NCBI GenBank assembly: GCA_035649575.1 | Contig: DASRJH010000167.1 | Location: 1 to 64,000, forward strand | Direction: 5' to 3' | Source of the DNA: DASVAL01 sp035649575 | GTDB lineage: Bacteria > Planctomycetota > UBA1135 > UBA2386 | Length of the DNA stretch: 64,000 nt | In this document: positions 9,429-17,828 of the stretch, piece by piece | How positions within the stretch are numbered: the stretch's first letter is position 1 | Layout: every line of letters begins with the position of its first letter | Made by a program: the position numbers and the translations under genes | The notes under the pieces: model-generated | Seen by the model: only the letters and a program-made list of their open reading frames with translations | The model's database searches: none | Told to the model about the DNA's origin: nothing

Positions 9429-10612
9429 CGATCGATCTCCGGGACGACGACGTCGAACGAGCCGATGATCGCGACCACGTCGGCGAGGAACGCGCCGCGC
9501 ATCACCTTGTGGAAGATGCCCGCGGCCGAGAACGAACCGGTGCGCACACGGACGCGCCACGGGACCTTGGTGCCGTCGCTGACGAGGAAGTAGCCCATCT
9601 CGCCGCGCGGCGCTTCGGTGCGGCAGTGCACTTCGCCCTTCGGCGGCCTCTTGATCACCTTGGTCACGTCGGCCTGCCAGCCGCCGACGGGATCGGCCGC
9701 TTTCGCGGCCGGTGGCGGCAGGATCTTCAGGACCTCGCGGCAGAGACGCACCGACTCCTGGATCTCGAGCAGGCGCACGAGGTACCTGTCGTAGCAGTCG
9801 CCGACGACGCCGTGCCGCCCGGCAAAGGCCTGGCCCACGGGCACACGCACGCCGAGCTTGCCATAGATGCCATACGGTTCGTCGCGGCGCAGGTCGAAGT
9901 CGACGCCGCTGCCGCGCAGGTTCGGACCGACGAGCCCCCACGCGATCGCTTCGTCGCGGCTCACGACCGCGACGCCGGCACAGCGGTCGCGAAAGATCGT
10001 GTTCGTCGTGATCAGCTTGTTGAAGCGCACCATCTCGGGCTCGAACGCGTCGAGGAACGCCGTGATCTGCTCGGCCGCGTTCTCGTACAGATCGAACGCG
10101 ACGCCGCCGATCGTGACGTAGTTGTAGGTGAGCCGCTGGCCGCAGAGCCGCTCGAAGATGTCGTTGACGTGTTCGCGCTGCGCGATGCCGTGCAGGAACG
10201 GCGTGTAGGCGCCGACGTCCATCGCCATCGCTCCGACCGCGATCAGGTGGCTGCTGATGCGGTTCAGCTCGGCCACGAGCACGCGGATGCACTCGGCGCG
10301 CTGCGGCACCGTCACCGCGGTCGTGGGGCTCGTGTTGAGCAACTGCTCGGCCGCGATGCAATACGCGAGGTTCGCGTTCATCGCGCAGACGTAGTCGACG
10401 CGGTCCGTGTAGGGCACGAACAGCGGCCACTCGACGCATTCGCCGATCTTCTCGATCGAGCGGTGCAGGTAGCCGTGGTCGGGCGTGCAGGTCTCGACGA
10501 CCTCGCCATCGGTCTCGACGACGATGCGCAAGACACCGTGCGTGGCCGGATGGTGCGGCCCCATGTTGAGCGTCATGCGCTCGCCGCTCGGCGTGGTGGC
10601 TTCGATCGTCAC
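9425..10612 (-). CDS. nuoD: NADH-quinone oxidoreductase subunit D
   Basis: NuoD is the 49-kDa-type subunit that, with NuoB, forms the quinone-binding site. The N-terminal MGPHHPATHGVLRI motif with its His residues is present, and the C-terminus ends with the usual GSFDVVVPEIDR. The start is taken as GTG 10612 because it overlaps the nuoC stop as GTGA; an internal ATG lies at the MTLNMGPHHP segment. The product is 395 residues, normal for the family. It is followed directly by nuoH rather than by nuoE, nuoF and nuoG. Confidence 0.96.
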   Translation of the reverse strand: MTIEATTPSGERMTLNMGPHHPATHGVLRIVVETDGEVVETCTPDHGYLHRSIEKIGECVEWPLFVPYTDRVDYVCAMNANLAYCIAAEQLLNTSPTTAVTVPQRAECIRVLVAELNRISSHLIAVGAMAMDVGAYTPFLHGIAQREHVNDIFERLCGQRLTYNYVTIGGVAFDLYENAAEQITAFLDAFEPEMVRFNKLITTNTIFRDRCAGVAVVSRDEAIAWGLVGPNLRGSGVDFDLRRDEPYGIYGKLGVRVPVGQAFAGRHGVVGDCYDRYLVRLLEIQESVRLCREVLKILPPPAAKAADPVGGWQADVTKVIKRPPKGEVHCRTEAPRGEMGYFLVSDGTKVPWRVRVRTGSFSAAGIFHKVMRGAFLADVVAIIGSFDVVVPEIDR

Positions 10613-11190
10613 GGCGTGCTCTTCTTCGGGGCCGGGGCGACCGCCGGGATGCCGGGGCGCGCGGGCACGTGTTCGAAGTGCTGGCCGTCGCGCAGGTGCG
10701 GAACGCCGTGGTAGTCGACGGGGTAGAGGTAGTCCTTGCGCAGCGGATGGCCGGTCCAGTCGTCGGGACTCATGATGCGCTTCTGGCTCGGGTGACCTTC
10801 GAAGTGCACGCCGAGCAGGTCCCAGACTTCCCGTTCGAAGTAGAGTGCCGCGGGCCAGATCGAACTCGCGGTGGGTACGCGGCAGTCTGCGCGCGGGGCC
10901 AGCACCTTGACGGTCGTCTTGTGCCGGTGCACGTGGCTCCACAGCAGGTAGACGACGACGATCGCGTCGCTCGGCGGCACCATGGGGTACTTGAGCAGGT
11001 CGTATCCCGTCAGATCCATGAGCGTGTCGAAGCGCAGGTCGCGTTCAGAGCACAGGAACCGCAGCACCTGCTGCAGGTCGCCAGGCGCCACCTGCAGGAA
11101 CGGCCTGCCGTTCTCGGTTGCGAGCGGCTGGACCTGCGGGAACGCCGCGCGCGTGCGCTGGCCGATCACCTCCGCGGTGAGCGCGCTCAT
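10609..11190 (-). CDS. nuoC: NADH-quinone oxidoreductase subunit C
   Basis: NuoC is the 30-kDa-type subunit of the connecting module. The 193-residue product has the family block WPAALYFEREVWDLLGVHFE followed by the segment with HPLRKDYLYPVDYHG. ATG 11190 overlaps the nuoB stop as ATGA. A Pro/Ala-rich tail of about 20 residues ends the protein. It is separate from nuoD here, not fused as in some enterobacteria. Confidence 0.95.
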   Translation of the reverse strand: MSALTAEVIGQRTRAAFPQVQPLATENGRPFLQVAPGDLQQVLRFLCSERDLRFDTLMDLTGYDLLKYPMVPPSDAIVVVYLLWSHVHRHKTTVKVLAPRADCRVPTASSIWPAALYFEREVWDLLGVHFEGHPSQKRIMSPDDWTGHPLRKDYLYPVDYHGVPHLRDGQHFEHVPARPGIPAVAPAPKKSTP

Positions 11191-11816
11191 GGGGCTTGCT
11201 CCGGCGGCTTGTCCTTTTCCGCGTGGCTGCCGAACGGAGCATCGGCACCAGCGACGATGTGCGGCGTGGTCGAGCGATGGCCGAAAGTGCGGTAGATGCG
11301 TACGCGTTCGCGCAGCGCCATGACGCCGTCGATCAGCGCTTCGGGTCGCGGCGGACAACCCGGGATGTAGATGTCAACCGGCACGTACTTGTCGATGCCG
11401 TTCAACACCGAGTAGCTCCACTTGCTGAACGGGCCGCCGCTGTTGGCGCAGCTGCCCATGCTGACGACCCAGCGCGGCTCCGTCATCTGCTCCCAGAGCG
11501 TGCGCACGCGCCCCGCCATCTTGTGGGTGATCGTGCCCGCGACGATCATCAGGTCGGCTTGTCGCGGCGTCGCGCGAGGGATCATGCCGAGCCGGTCGAT
11601 GTCGTAGCGCGGGCCACCGGCCTGCATCAGCTCGATGCCGCAGCACGCCGTCGCGAACAGCAGGTAGAACAGCGAGTTCTCCTTGCCCCACGCCAGGAAC
11701 TCGTCGACCGCGGCGAGCTGTACCTGCTCGTCCTGCCGGTTGCCGGGCTTCTGGTTGCCGGGAGTCTGGGTCGGGTCGCGCGGCGCTTGCGGAGCGGGTG
11801 TGATCGGTTCAGCCAC
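11187..11816 (-). CDS. nuoB: NADH-quinone oxidoreductase subunit B
   Basis: NuoB holds cluster N2, the last iron-sulfur cluster before quinone. All four ligands are visible: the tandem Cys58-Cys59 in TACCGIE, Cys123 in SMGSCAN, and Cys154 in IPGCPPRPE. The product is 209 residues; the first 30 and the last 25 are polar extensions outside the conserved core. ATG 11816 lies 8 bases inside the end of nuoA, so the two genes overlap. Confidence 0.96.
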   Translation of the reverse strand: MAEPITPAPQAPRDPTQTPGNQKPGNRQDEQVQLAAVDEFLAWGKENSLFYLLFATACCGIELMQAGGPRYDIDRLGMIPRATPRQADLMIVAGTITHKMAGRVRTLWEQMTEPRWVVSMGSCANSGGPFSKWSYSVLNGIDKYVPVDIYIPGCPPRPEALIDGVMALRERVRIYRTFGHRSTTPHIVAGADAPFGSHAEKDKPPEQAP

Positions 11817-12291
11817 GGCGCACCTCCGGTGCCCTCGCGCTGCTGCGGTCCCAGACGAAGCCGCCGACGGCCGCGACCCACATGAGCCCGATCGCTAGCG
11901 AACCCACGAACGCGAGGATCTCGAAGAACACCAGCGAACCGCGGCCCGCGCCGAGCCAGTCGAGGCACCGCGGCAGGATCGGCCACAACAGCGCGAGCTC
12001 GGCGTCGAACACGAGGAACGTCAGCGCGACGGTCGTGAAGCGGTTGTTGAAGCGGAACCAGGCCGAGCCGACCGGCTCCTCGCCGCATTCGTAGGTGGTC
12101 AGGCGCTCGGACGAATCGCGGATGCGGTCGAAGACGCGCGTGACCAGGCGCACCACGAGCAACGCGCCGCCGACGACGGCGAACGCGAGGGCTCCGACCA
12201 CGGCGACGCTGGCCCAGGCGCCGTAGGCACCCTCGGCGTCGAGGGTGGCGATCGTGCCGACGGTCGGTTGCCAGACGGAGTGAACGTGCAT
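11809..12291 (-). CDS. nuoA: NADH-quinone oxidoreductase subunit A
   Basis: NuoA is a three-helix membrane subunit and the first gene of the operon. The loop YECGEEPVGSAWFRFNNRF and the helix FLVFDAELALLWP are diagnostic. The protein is 160 residues with a slightly long N-terminus. No Shine-Dalgarno sequence is seen in front of ATG 12291, and a possible promoter ends very close to it, so a short or absent leader is possible. Confidence 0.94.
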   Translation of the reverse strand: MHVHSVWQPTVGTIATLDAEGAYGAWASVAVVGALAFAVVGGALLVVRLVTRVFDRIRDSSERLTTYECGEEPVGSAWFRFNNRFTTVALTFLVFDAELALLWPILPRCLDWLGAGRGSLVFFEILAFVGSLAIGLMWVAAVGGFVWDRSSARAPEVRRG

Positions 12292-12303
12292 TTCGGGCCG
12301 ATG

Positions 12304-12331
12304 ATTGTTCGCAACGAGCGGACAAAGTCAA
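12304..12331 (-). promoter_or_regulatory. possible sigma70-type promoter of the nuo operon
   Basis: Reading the minus strand, TTGACT (12331-12326) and AACAAT (12309-12304) are separated by 16 bases, matching the -35 and -10 consensus at 5 and 4 of 6 positions. Transcription would begin only a few bases before the nuoA ATG at 12291, which would fit a leaderless message and the lack of a ribosome binding site there. In a GC-rich genome this match is suggestive only. Confidence 0.3.
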
Positions 12332-12349
12332 AGAGCAAAGAGCAGACGC

Positions 12350-12605
12350 CTAAACGAGCGTGGCAAGCAGCGCCACCGCCGGCGCCACGCGGATCCCGTC
12401 CGGCGTCCGGTAGTCCTTGCTCCCCGTTGCGTGCACCTGCCGCGCCGCGCAGTCGGGGAAGCGCTCGTGCATGGCGCGCAGGCTGCGATCCACCTCGTCG
12501 TCGCCGAGCTTCGCCTCGACGAGCAGCACGGGGCGGCGCCTTTCCACGACGACGAAGTCGACCTCGCGGCCATCGCGGTCGCGGAAGCCGCGGCTATTCT
12601 CGCAT
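12350..12605 (-). pseudogene. C-terminal remnant of a DUF4143-type AAA ATPase
   Basis: An open frame ending at 12350 encodes the typical C-terminal end of ATPases with a DUF4143 domain: RGFRDRDGREVDFVVV followed by RPVLLVEAKLGDDEVDRSL, a nuclease-like fold segment with the EVD and EAK residues. Only about 85 residues are present. The frame runs on upstream into the 3' end of the M14 peptidase gene without a start or the ATPase part, and a GTG at 12547 would make only 65 residues. It is best read as a decayed fragment left between the nuo operon and the peptidase gene. Confidence 0.65.
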
Positions 12606-12638
12606 GGTGGCTGGTTCAGCCGGAGTCGCAGTCGGGAC

Positions 12639-14213
12639 TCACTCGACGAGCCGCAGCACCGGATAGAAGTCCGCCGTCTGGCTCTCGAAGAAGTTCCACG
12701 ACGATAACGAGTCTTCGCTCTGTGGCTCGAGCAACTGCGCCGCGAGCCTCGCGAGCGGCTGGCGCGCGGTGATGACGATCGCGCCCTTGCCCAGCTCGAC
12801 CGGGGCTGATGGCTGCCACTGGCCGTCGAGCATGAGCTCCTGATGCCCTTGATAGGGGCGCTTTGGTTTCCTCTTCGCGGTCACGGCGAATCGTTCGGCG
12901 ATCACACTGCGGCCCGCGTCGAGCTGCTGGAACTGGATGCCGTGGCGCCGCAGCCGCTCGACGACCTCCGGCGTCGGCTCCGCGATGGCCCAGGCCTGCG
13001 GCAACGCGAGCTGCTTCTGCGCGCGGAACGAACGGCACACGGGCATCGTCTCGGGCACGCCGTCGCCCTTGCGCACGAAGCGGTGTGTGCCTTCGCCGGT
13101 GGCCTCGATGCGATCCGCTTCGCCGACGAGCACGGGCAGCTTCTCGACCTCGCCGTATGTCGTGTCGAAGCCGAAGGACACCGGTTGCGCGGGTTTGACG
13201 AGGCGGCGGTCGGCGGCCGCGCACGTACCGAGCACCTGGTCCGCGGACCGCGCGAGACCATCGAGCAGGCACAACACGAACGCACGCGTCGCCGCGATGC
13301 GCGTCGCGAAGTCGCAGTAGCTGTAGGCCTCGCTGAGGATGCCGATGCGGTTGCGCAGGCCGAAGTAGTTGACGCCGTAGCGCGCGCGGTGGTCGTAGGA
13401 GTACCAGCCGCGCACGCCTTGCGGCGATTCGGGCGCTCCGCCGCCGTCCCAGTCGTGGGTCTCGAAGTTGCCGTAGTCGAACGTCGCGAACTTGTGTTGG
13501 TCCTTCATCGCGACCGTCGCCGCGTCGAGCATGGCGCGCGACAGACGCGCGACCTCCGGGTCCACGTTCGGCGACAGGCTCGGCGCGTAGGTCAGGTGGT
13601 AGCCGTGGAAGGAGCCGTTCGTCGTGTGCAGGTCGACGAACAGGTGCGGATCGATCTCGGCGAACAAGCCCACGAGCGTGCGCGTCTCGGGCGCGTCGAG
13701 CTTCACGAAATCGCGGTTGAGGTCGAGGCCCTTGGCGTTGGCGCGCTGCCCCGTGATCTCTGGTCCGTTCTGGCCGGGGCGGTTCTTCGGACCGACCGCT
13801 TCGTTGCCGTCGACGTTGTAGATCGGCAGGAACCAGATCTCGCAGCGCTGCAGCAGGTCTTCGTGCTCGCCGTTCGCGAACTCGCGCAGCAGCAGCTGCA
13901 GCGCTTCCTTGCCCTCGACTTCGCCCGCGTGGATGTTGCCGATCACGAGGGCCCGCACGCGCTTCACGTCCGCAAGCCGCAGCGCAACCTTGACCAGCAG
14001 CTGTGAGCGGTCCTGCGTCGTCTTGCCGGCGACGCGCACCGCGAGCCGGGCGCTGTGTGGCAGCTTCCGCAGGGCCTCGCAGAACGACTCGACGTCGGCG
14101 GCGCGCGAGGTGGCGGTGTGGCCCGTGGCCTCGGGCACGGTCTTTGGCTCGGGGGGTGCCTGGGCCGCCAGCAACGAGCAGAGAGCGAACGCCGGGAACT
14201 GCATGCAGCGCAT
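12639..14213 (-). CDS. secreted M14-family zinc carboxypeptidase
   Basis: The 524-residue product begins with a short signal peptide (FPAFALCSLLAAQAPP). The zinc site of M14 peptidases is visible as HAGEVEG (His and Glu) and the later His of VDLHTTNGS; LDLNRDFVKLD gives the substrate-binding Asn-Arg pair, and ILSEAYSY is a candidate for the catalytic Glu. Residues beyond about 370 form a C-terminal region I cannot assign. It probably trims peptides in the periplasm or outside the cell. ATG 14213 is used; ATG 14204 also gives a good signal peptide. It is divergent from the HutD gene, with 77 bases between. Confidence 0.88.
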   Translation of the reverse strand: MRCMQFPAFALCSLLAAQAPPEPKTVPEATGHTATSRAADVESFCEALRKLPHSARLAVRVAGKTTQDRSQLLVKVALRLADVKRVRALVIGNIHAGEVEGKEALQLLLREFANGEHEDLLQRCEIWFLPIYNVDGNEAVGPKNRPGQNGPEITGQRANAKGLDLNRDFVKLDAPETRTLVGLFAEIDPHLFVDLHTTNGSFHGYHLTYAPSLSPNVDPEVARLSRAMLDAATVAMKDQHKFATFDYGNFETHDWDGGGAPESPQGVRGWYSYDHRARYGVNYFGLRNRIGILSEAYSYCDFATRIAATRAFVLCLLDGLARSADQVLGTCAAADRRLVKPAQPVSFGFDTTYGEVEKLPVLVGEADRIEATGEGTHRFVRKGDGVPETMPVCRSFRAQKQLALPQAWAIAEPTPEVVERLRRHGIQFQQLDAGRSVIAERFAVTAKRKPKRPYQGHQELMLDGQWQPSAPVELGKGAIVITARQPLARLAAQLLEPQSEDSLSSWNFFESQTADFYPVLRLVE

Positions 14214-14290
14214 GCGGGAGTCGTACGCACGAAGCTCCTCGATAGCCAGGGGGGCAGGTAGGCTGCGCAGCAGACCTGTCCGCGAACCTC

Positions 14291-14899
14291 GTGAGCGATT
14301 CCCCTGGCAAGCCTGCCGTGCCCGTCGTGATCCGCCTCGGCGATCAGCCGATCACGCGTTGGCGGAACGGCGGTGGCTCGACGCGACAGATCGCGATCGA
14401 TCCCCCAGGAGCAGGCCTGGCCTCGGAGTTCCGCTGGCGCGTGAGCCGCGCGCAGGTCGCGAGCGACGGTCCGTTCTCGGTCCTGCCCGGCGTCGATCGT
14501 TCGCTCTGGCTGCTGCGCGGCAACGGCATGCGGCTCGACGTCGGCGGATCCGACGTCGTGATCGACCGCGTATGGCAGCGCTTCGACTTCGCGGGCGAGG
14601 CGACCGTCATGGCGCGTCTGCTCGACGGACCGTGCGAAGACCTCAACGTGATGACGGCGCGCGGCAAGGTCGCCGCGGATGCGCGTGTCGTTACGGTGCT
14701 GTCGCAGCAGAGCCTCGAAGTGCCGGCGGCGGCGCAGCGGCTCGTGGTCGTGCTGGTGGGGACGGTGGACGCAGAGCGTGGGTGCGTGCTCGGCGGGGGG
14801 GATGCCCTACGGCTCGACGGCCCCGGCGAGCTGAGCGTGAGGTCGATGGCGGAGCCTGCTCGATTGCTCGTGGTCCGCTTCGCTGCACTCGCAGGCTGA
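14291..14899 (+). CDS. HutD/Ves-family cupin-like protein
   Basis: This 202-residue protein matches the HutD/Ves pattern: TRWRNGGGSTRQIAIDPPG, FRWRVSRAQVASDGPFSVL, PGVDRSLWLLRGNGMRLDV. The family folds as a double cupin and is linked to histidine utilisation or cold response in other bacteria, though its biochemical role is poorly known. No hut gene lies nearby, so the histidine link is not supported here. The gene is transcribed away from the M14 peptidase gene and converges on the secreted protein downstream with 21 bases between stops. Confidence 0.85.
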   Translation: MSDSPGKPAVPVVIRLGDQPITRWRNGGGSTRQIAIDPPGAGLASEFRWRVSRAQVASDGPFSVLPGVDRSLWLLRGNGMRLDVGGSDVVIDRVWQRFDFAGEATVMARLLDGPCEDLNVMTARGKVAADARVVTVLSQQSLEVPAAAQRLVVVLVGTVDAERGCVLGGGDALRLDGPGELSVRSMAEPARLLVVRFAALAG

Positions 14900-14920
14900 G
14901 CGGCGCATCAGGGCGCGCGC

Positions 14921-15424
14921 TCAGAGGCCGAGGACCAGCAGAGCGGCGTCCGAAGTCGGCAGCGCATCGAACGTGCATGGCGGGATGATCCCGCATTGCA
15001 CGACGGTAGCGAACCACTGCGCGTAGGCGGTGAAGCCGATCAAGCCGGGAATGTTCGGCACGGCGATGTTCACCTGGGTCGCGAACGGCCCCGTCGGCGT
15101 GGGCAGCATGACCTCGATGAGCAGCGGCATGACCCACACGGTGCAACCTGCGGGCTGCAGCGGCAGGATGCTCGGTGGGATCGGCGTGGCGTCCGGCGCG
15201 AACCCGAGGGCCAACGCCGGCTGGATCGTGAGCGTCGAATGGAAGTTCGGCCCCGAGTAGGTGATCGTGAACGTCGTGCCGAGCTGGGGCAGTCCCTGGA
15301 CGCCGATGGCCAGGTTCTGGCCCGCGTAGGCGCAACCGGTGCCGTAGAACGACACGCCGGCGGCCTGGGCCGGGAGCAGCGGGACGGCGGTCGACAACAG
15401 AGTCGCGAGGAGCAGGATTCGCAT
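14921..15424 (-). CDS. secreted hypothetical protein, FYGTGCAYAG type
   Basis: The 167-residue product has a clear signal peptide (residues 1-22, ending LPAQAAG) and then FYGTGCAYAGQNLAIG, a pattern I associate with short secreted proteins of planctomycetes. The body is rich in beta-prone segments with a few Cys residues that could form disulfides (Cys in GTGCAYAG, PAGCTV and CGIIPPC). No enzyme motif is seen. A Shine-Dalgarno CGGAGG lies about 10 bases before the ATG. The partial gene at the right edge of the window ends in a similar style. Function unknown. Confidence 0.75.
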   Translation of the reverse strand: MRILLLATLLSTAVPLLPAQAAGVSFYGTGCAYAGQNLAIGVQGLPQLGTTFTITYSGPNFHSTLTIQPALALGFAPDATPIPPSILPLQPAGCTVWVMPLLIEVMLPTPTGPFATQVNIAVPNIPGLIGFTAYAQWFATVVQCGIIPPCTFDALPTSDAALLVLGL

Positions 15425-15548
15425 AACGTGGTGCCTCCGGTGGTGGAATAGCGAAGCCTACCCGCCCAGTTGCACACGGTGGACGATTTCCCGCGCGCGG
15501 GCGGAACGGGCGGGCATCGGGATCGCGTCTCGTGCTAGCGTCCGGCCA

Positions 15549-16958
15549 ATGAGCGAGGAGCGAGCCATACCGCCTGCAGAGCCGACCCGAGCACCTGCGA
15601 CGGGGGACCCGGCGCCGAGTCTCGGCGCGTTCGACGTCGGCTGCGTCGTCGTCGGCGGCATCATCGGCGTCGGCATCTTCTTCACGCCGCAGAAGGTCGC
15701 CGCGCGTGTCGACAACGCGGATCTCGTGATCGCGGCCTGGGCCATCGGCGGCGTGCTCGCGGTGCTCGGAGCGCTCGTGTTCGCGGCCCTGAGCACGCTC
15801 GTGCCCGGGCACGGCGGCATCTTCCGCTACATCCACGCCGCGTTCGGTCGCTGGCCCGCGTTCCTCTATGGCTGGGCCAACTGGCTCGTCATCCAGTCGG
15901 GAGCGCTCGGTGTCGTTGCGCTGGTCCTGGTCCAGAATCTCGAAGTGCTGTGCTTCGACAAGCCAGGCCTCTCGCCCGACGCGCAGGTCGGCATCGCCGC
16001 CGCGGCCATTTTGCTGTTCACGGCCACCAACGTGGTCGGTCTGCAGGTCGGCAAGCGCGTGCAGAACCTGCTGACCGTGCTCAAGGTGCTGGCGCTGGTG
16101 TTCCTCGTCGCGCTGTCGTGGTGCACCGTCGCGCGGCCCGAAGAGGCGCCGCCGCCGCCCAGCGGCAAGAATGTGGTGGCACAGCTCAGCAGTGCGCTGC
16201 TGCCCGTGTTGTTCGCGATCGGCGGCTGGCAGCAGGGGTCGTTCCTCGCGGGCGCCGTGCGGCGGCCCCTGCGCAACCTGCCGCTCGGCATCCTCGGCGG
16301 GGTCGCCATCGTCATCGTGACATACATCACGGTGAACCTCGCCTACCTCGACCTGCTCGGGTTCGAGGCGGCGCGCGCGAGCAAGGCGATCGGGACCGAA
16401 GCCGCGCGCGCGGGGCTCGGCGAAGCCGGCGGCCGCGTGCTGGCACTGATGGTCGTGATCAGTGCTGCGGGCATCATGAACACGATCTGCATGGCACCGC
16501 CCTACGTGCTGCTCGCGATGGCGCGCGAAGGCCTGTTTCCGGCGGCGTTCGGCCGCCTGCACGCGCGCTTCGGCACCCCGTTGCTCGGCGTGCTCGGACA
16601 AGGCCTGTGGGCCGTGGCACTGGTGTTCGGCGTGCACCTGTTCGCGCGCGCGGCCAACCAGACGACCGACACGCTGGACTTCGTCTGCGATGGCGTGGTG
16701 TTCGTGGACTGGCTGTTCTTCACGCTGTGTGGTGCCGCGCTGCTGCGGCTGCGGCGCAGGGCGGTTCACGGCGCATTCCGCCTGCCGGGCGGTGACCTCG
16801 TCGCCGCGCTGTTCGCTGCGGGTGCTTTGGGTGTGACTATCGGTGCGTTCGTGGCGCAACGCGAGGCGTCGTTGACCGGGGTGGCGATCGTTGCCGTCGG
16901 GCTCGCGATCTACGTGGCGTGCATGCGAGGTCGCCCGATGCCTGGCTCGCGGGGCTAG
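15549..16958 (+). CDS. APC-family amino acid permease
   Basis: The 469-residue membrane protein has about 12 hydrophobic helices after a 25-residue polar N-terminus. The first helix carries the family motif GGIIGVGIFFTPQKVA, whose Gly residues bind the substrate amine and carboxylate in APC transporters. Further helices include TNVVGLQVGKRVQNLLTVLK. It likely imports or exchanges an amino acid; the substrate cannot be told from sequence. It stands alone, transcribed divergently from the secreted protein gene (124-base gap) and convergent with the SRPBCC gene. Confidence 0.9.
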   Translation: MSEERAIPPAEPTRAPATGDPAPSLGAFDVGCVVVGGIIGVGIFFTPQKVAARVDNADLVIAAWAIGGVLAVLGALVFAALSTLVPGHGGIFRYIHAAFGRWPAFLYGWANWLVIQSGALGVVALVLVQNLEVLCFDKPGLSPDAQVGIAAAAILLFTATNVVGLQVGKRVQNLLTVLKVLALVFLVALSWCTVARPEEAPPPPSGKNVVAQLSSALLPVLFAIGGWQQGSFLAGAVRRPLRNLPLGILGGVAIVIVTYITVNLAYLDLLGFEAARASKAIGTEAARAGLGEAGGRVLALMVVISAAGIMNTICMAPPYVLLAMAREGLFPAAFGRLHARFGTPLLGVLGQGLWAVALVFGVHLFARAANQTTDTLDFVCDGVVFVDWLFFTLCGAALLRLRRRAVHGAFRLPGGDLVAALFAAGALGVTIGAFVAQREASLTGVAIVAVGLAIYVACMRGRPMPGSRG

Positions 16959-17005
16959 TAGCTCACCAGTCCAAGCCGAACGCAGCTGTCGGGAAGCGCC
17001 CCGCC

Positions 17006-17458
17006 TCACGCGACGTCGTTGAGCCGTCGGTCGAGGCCGAGCCGCAGGTTGATGCCATGCATCAGCCAGGCCTTCAGGCAGCACAGGAAGTAGCTCCACC
17101 CTGCCGCCTGTCCGAGGGCGCGTTGCACGCCGTCAGCATCCATCGGCCATCCGGCCTCGTGGATCGCGACCGAGGTGGTGCCGGGCTCGTCCGCGGCCAG
17201 CGTGATCGTGACACGCGTCCGCGTGCCACAGCCCGCCGACTCGTAGACGACCTTGCGGGCCGGTTCGACCTCGATCACGTCCACCGCGATCCTGGCCCCG
17301 ACGTCCGCGAACTCCCATTCGACCGTGGTCCCGGCGACCATCGGCCCGCTGCCGCCGGTGATGAAGTACTGCGACATCCGGGCCGGGTCGACGATCGCGG
17401 CGAACACCTCGTCGGCGGGCCGCAGGATGCGTTCTCGCACGTTCACTTGCACGTCCAT
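17006..17458 (-). CDS. SRPBCC (AHSA1-like) domain protein, second of two
   Basis: The 150-residue protein has the START-like ligand-binding fold of the AHSA1 group: an N-terminal strand then RPADEVFAAIVDPARMSQYF, ending with a long C-terminal helix. ATG 17458 is preceded by AGGAG at a good distance, which rules out the longer reading from 17686. It is the third gene of an operon with another SRPBCC gene and an ArsR regulator. Such proteins bind hydrophobic ligands or act as small catalysts; the ligand is unknown. Confidence 0.87.
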   Translation of the reverse strand: MDVQVNVRERILRPADEVFAAIVDPARMSQYFITGGSGPMVAGTTVEWEFADVGARIAVDVIEVEPARKVVYESAGCGTRTRVTITLAADEPGTTSVAIHEAGWPMDADGVQRALGQAAGWSYFLCCLKAWLMHGINLRLGLDRRLNDVA

Positions 17459-17477
17459 GGTTTTCTCCTGTTCCTGT

Positions 17478-17828
17478 CTACTTCGCCTCGCCGTCGAGGA
17501 AGGTCTTGAGCCGGTCGAGGGCGATGTCCCACTGCCGAGAGATCTGGTCGAGGTACTCACTGGCCTCGGAGAGTCGTCTCGGCTCGAGCTGCCAGATCCG
17601 TTCGCGCCCGCGTCGGCGCGCGCGTGCGAGGCCGGCCCGCGCGAGCACCGTGAGGTGCTTGCTGATCGCCTGCCGCGTGATCGCATGGGTCGCGCAGAGC
17701 GCGGTGATCGACTCCGGCCCGTTCGCGGCGAGCCTTGCTACGAGCCGGAGCCGGACCTCGTCGCCGAGCGCGGCGAACAAGGGAGCCGCACCGCGCGCCG
17801 GCGCCACGGCTGTGCTAGACCTCGACAT
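17478..17828 (-). CDS. ArsR-family transcriptional regulator
   Basis: This 116-residue winged-helix protein has the ArsR fold: ALGDEVRLRLVARLAANGP, then the recognition helix region HAITRQAISKHLTVLARAG and the wing ARARRRGRERIWQLEP. No Cys metal site is present, so it belongs to the metal-independent group often paired with SRPBCC proteins. I start at ATG 17828, which lies 14 bases inside the end of the first SRPBCC gene; an ATG at 17864 is less likely. It probably represses its own operon through the palindrome in front of the first gene. Confidence 0.88.
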   Translation of the reverse strand: MSRSSTAVAPARGAAPLFAALGDEVRLRLVARLAANGPESITALCATHAITRQAISKHLTVLARAGLARARRRGRERIWQLEPRRLSEASEYLDQISRQWDIALDRLKTFLDGEAK

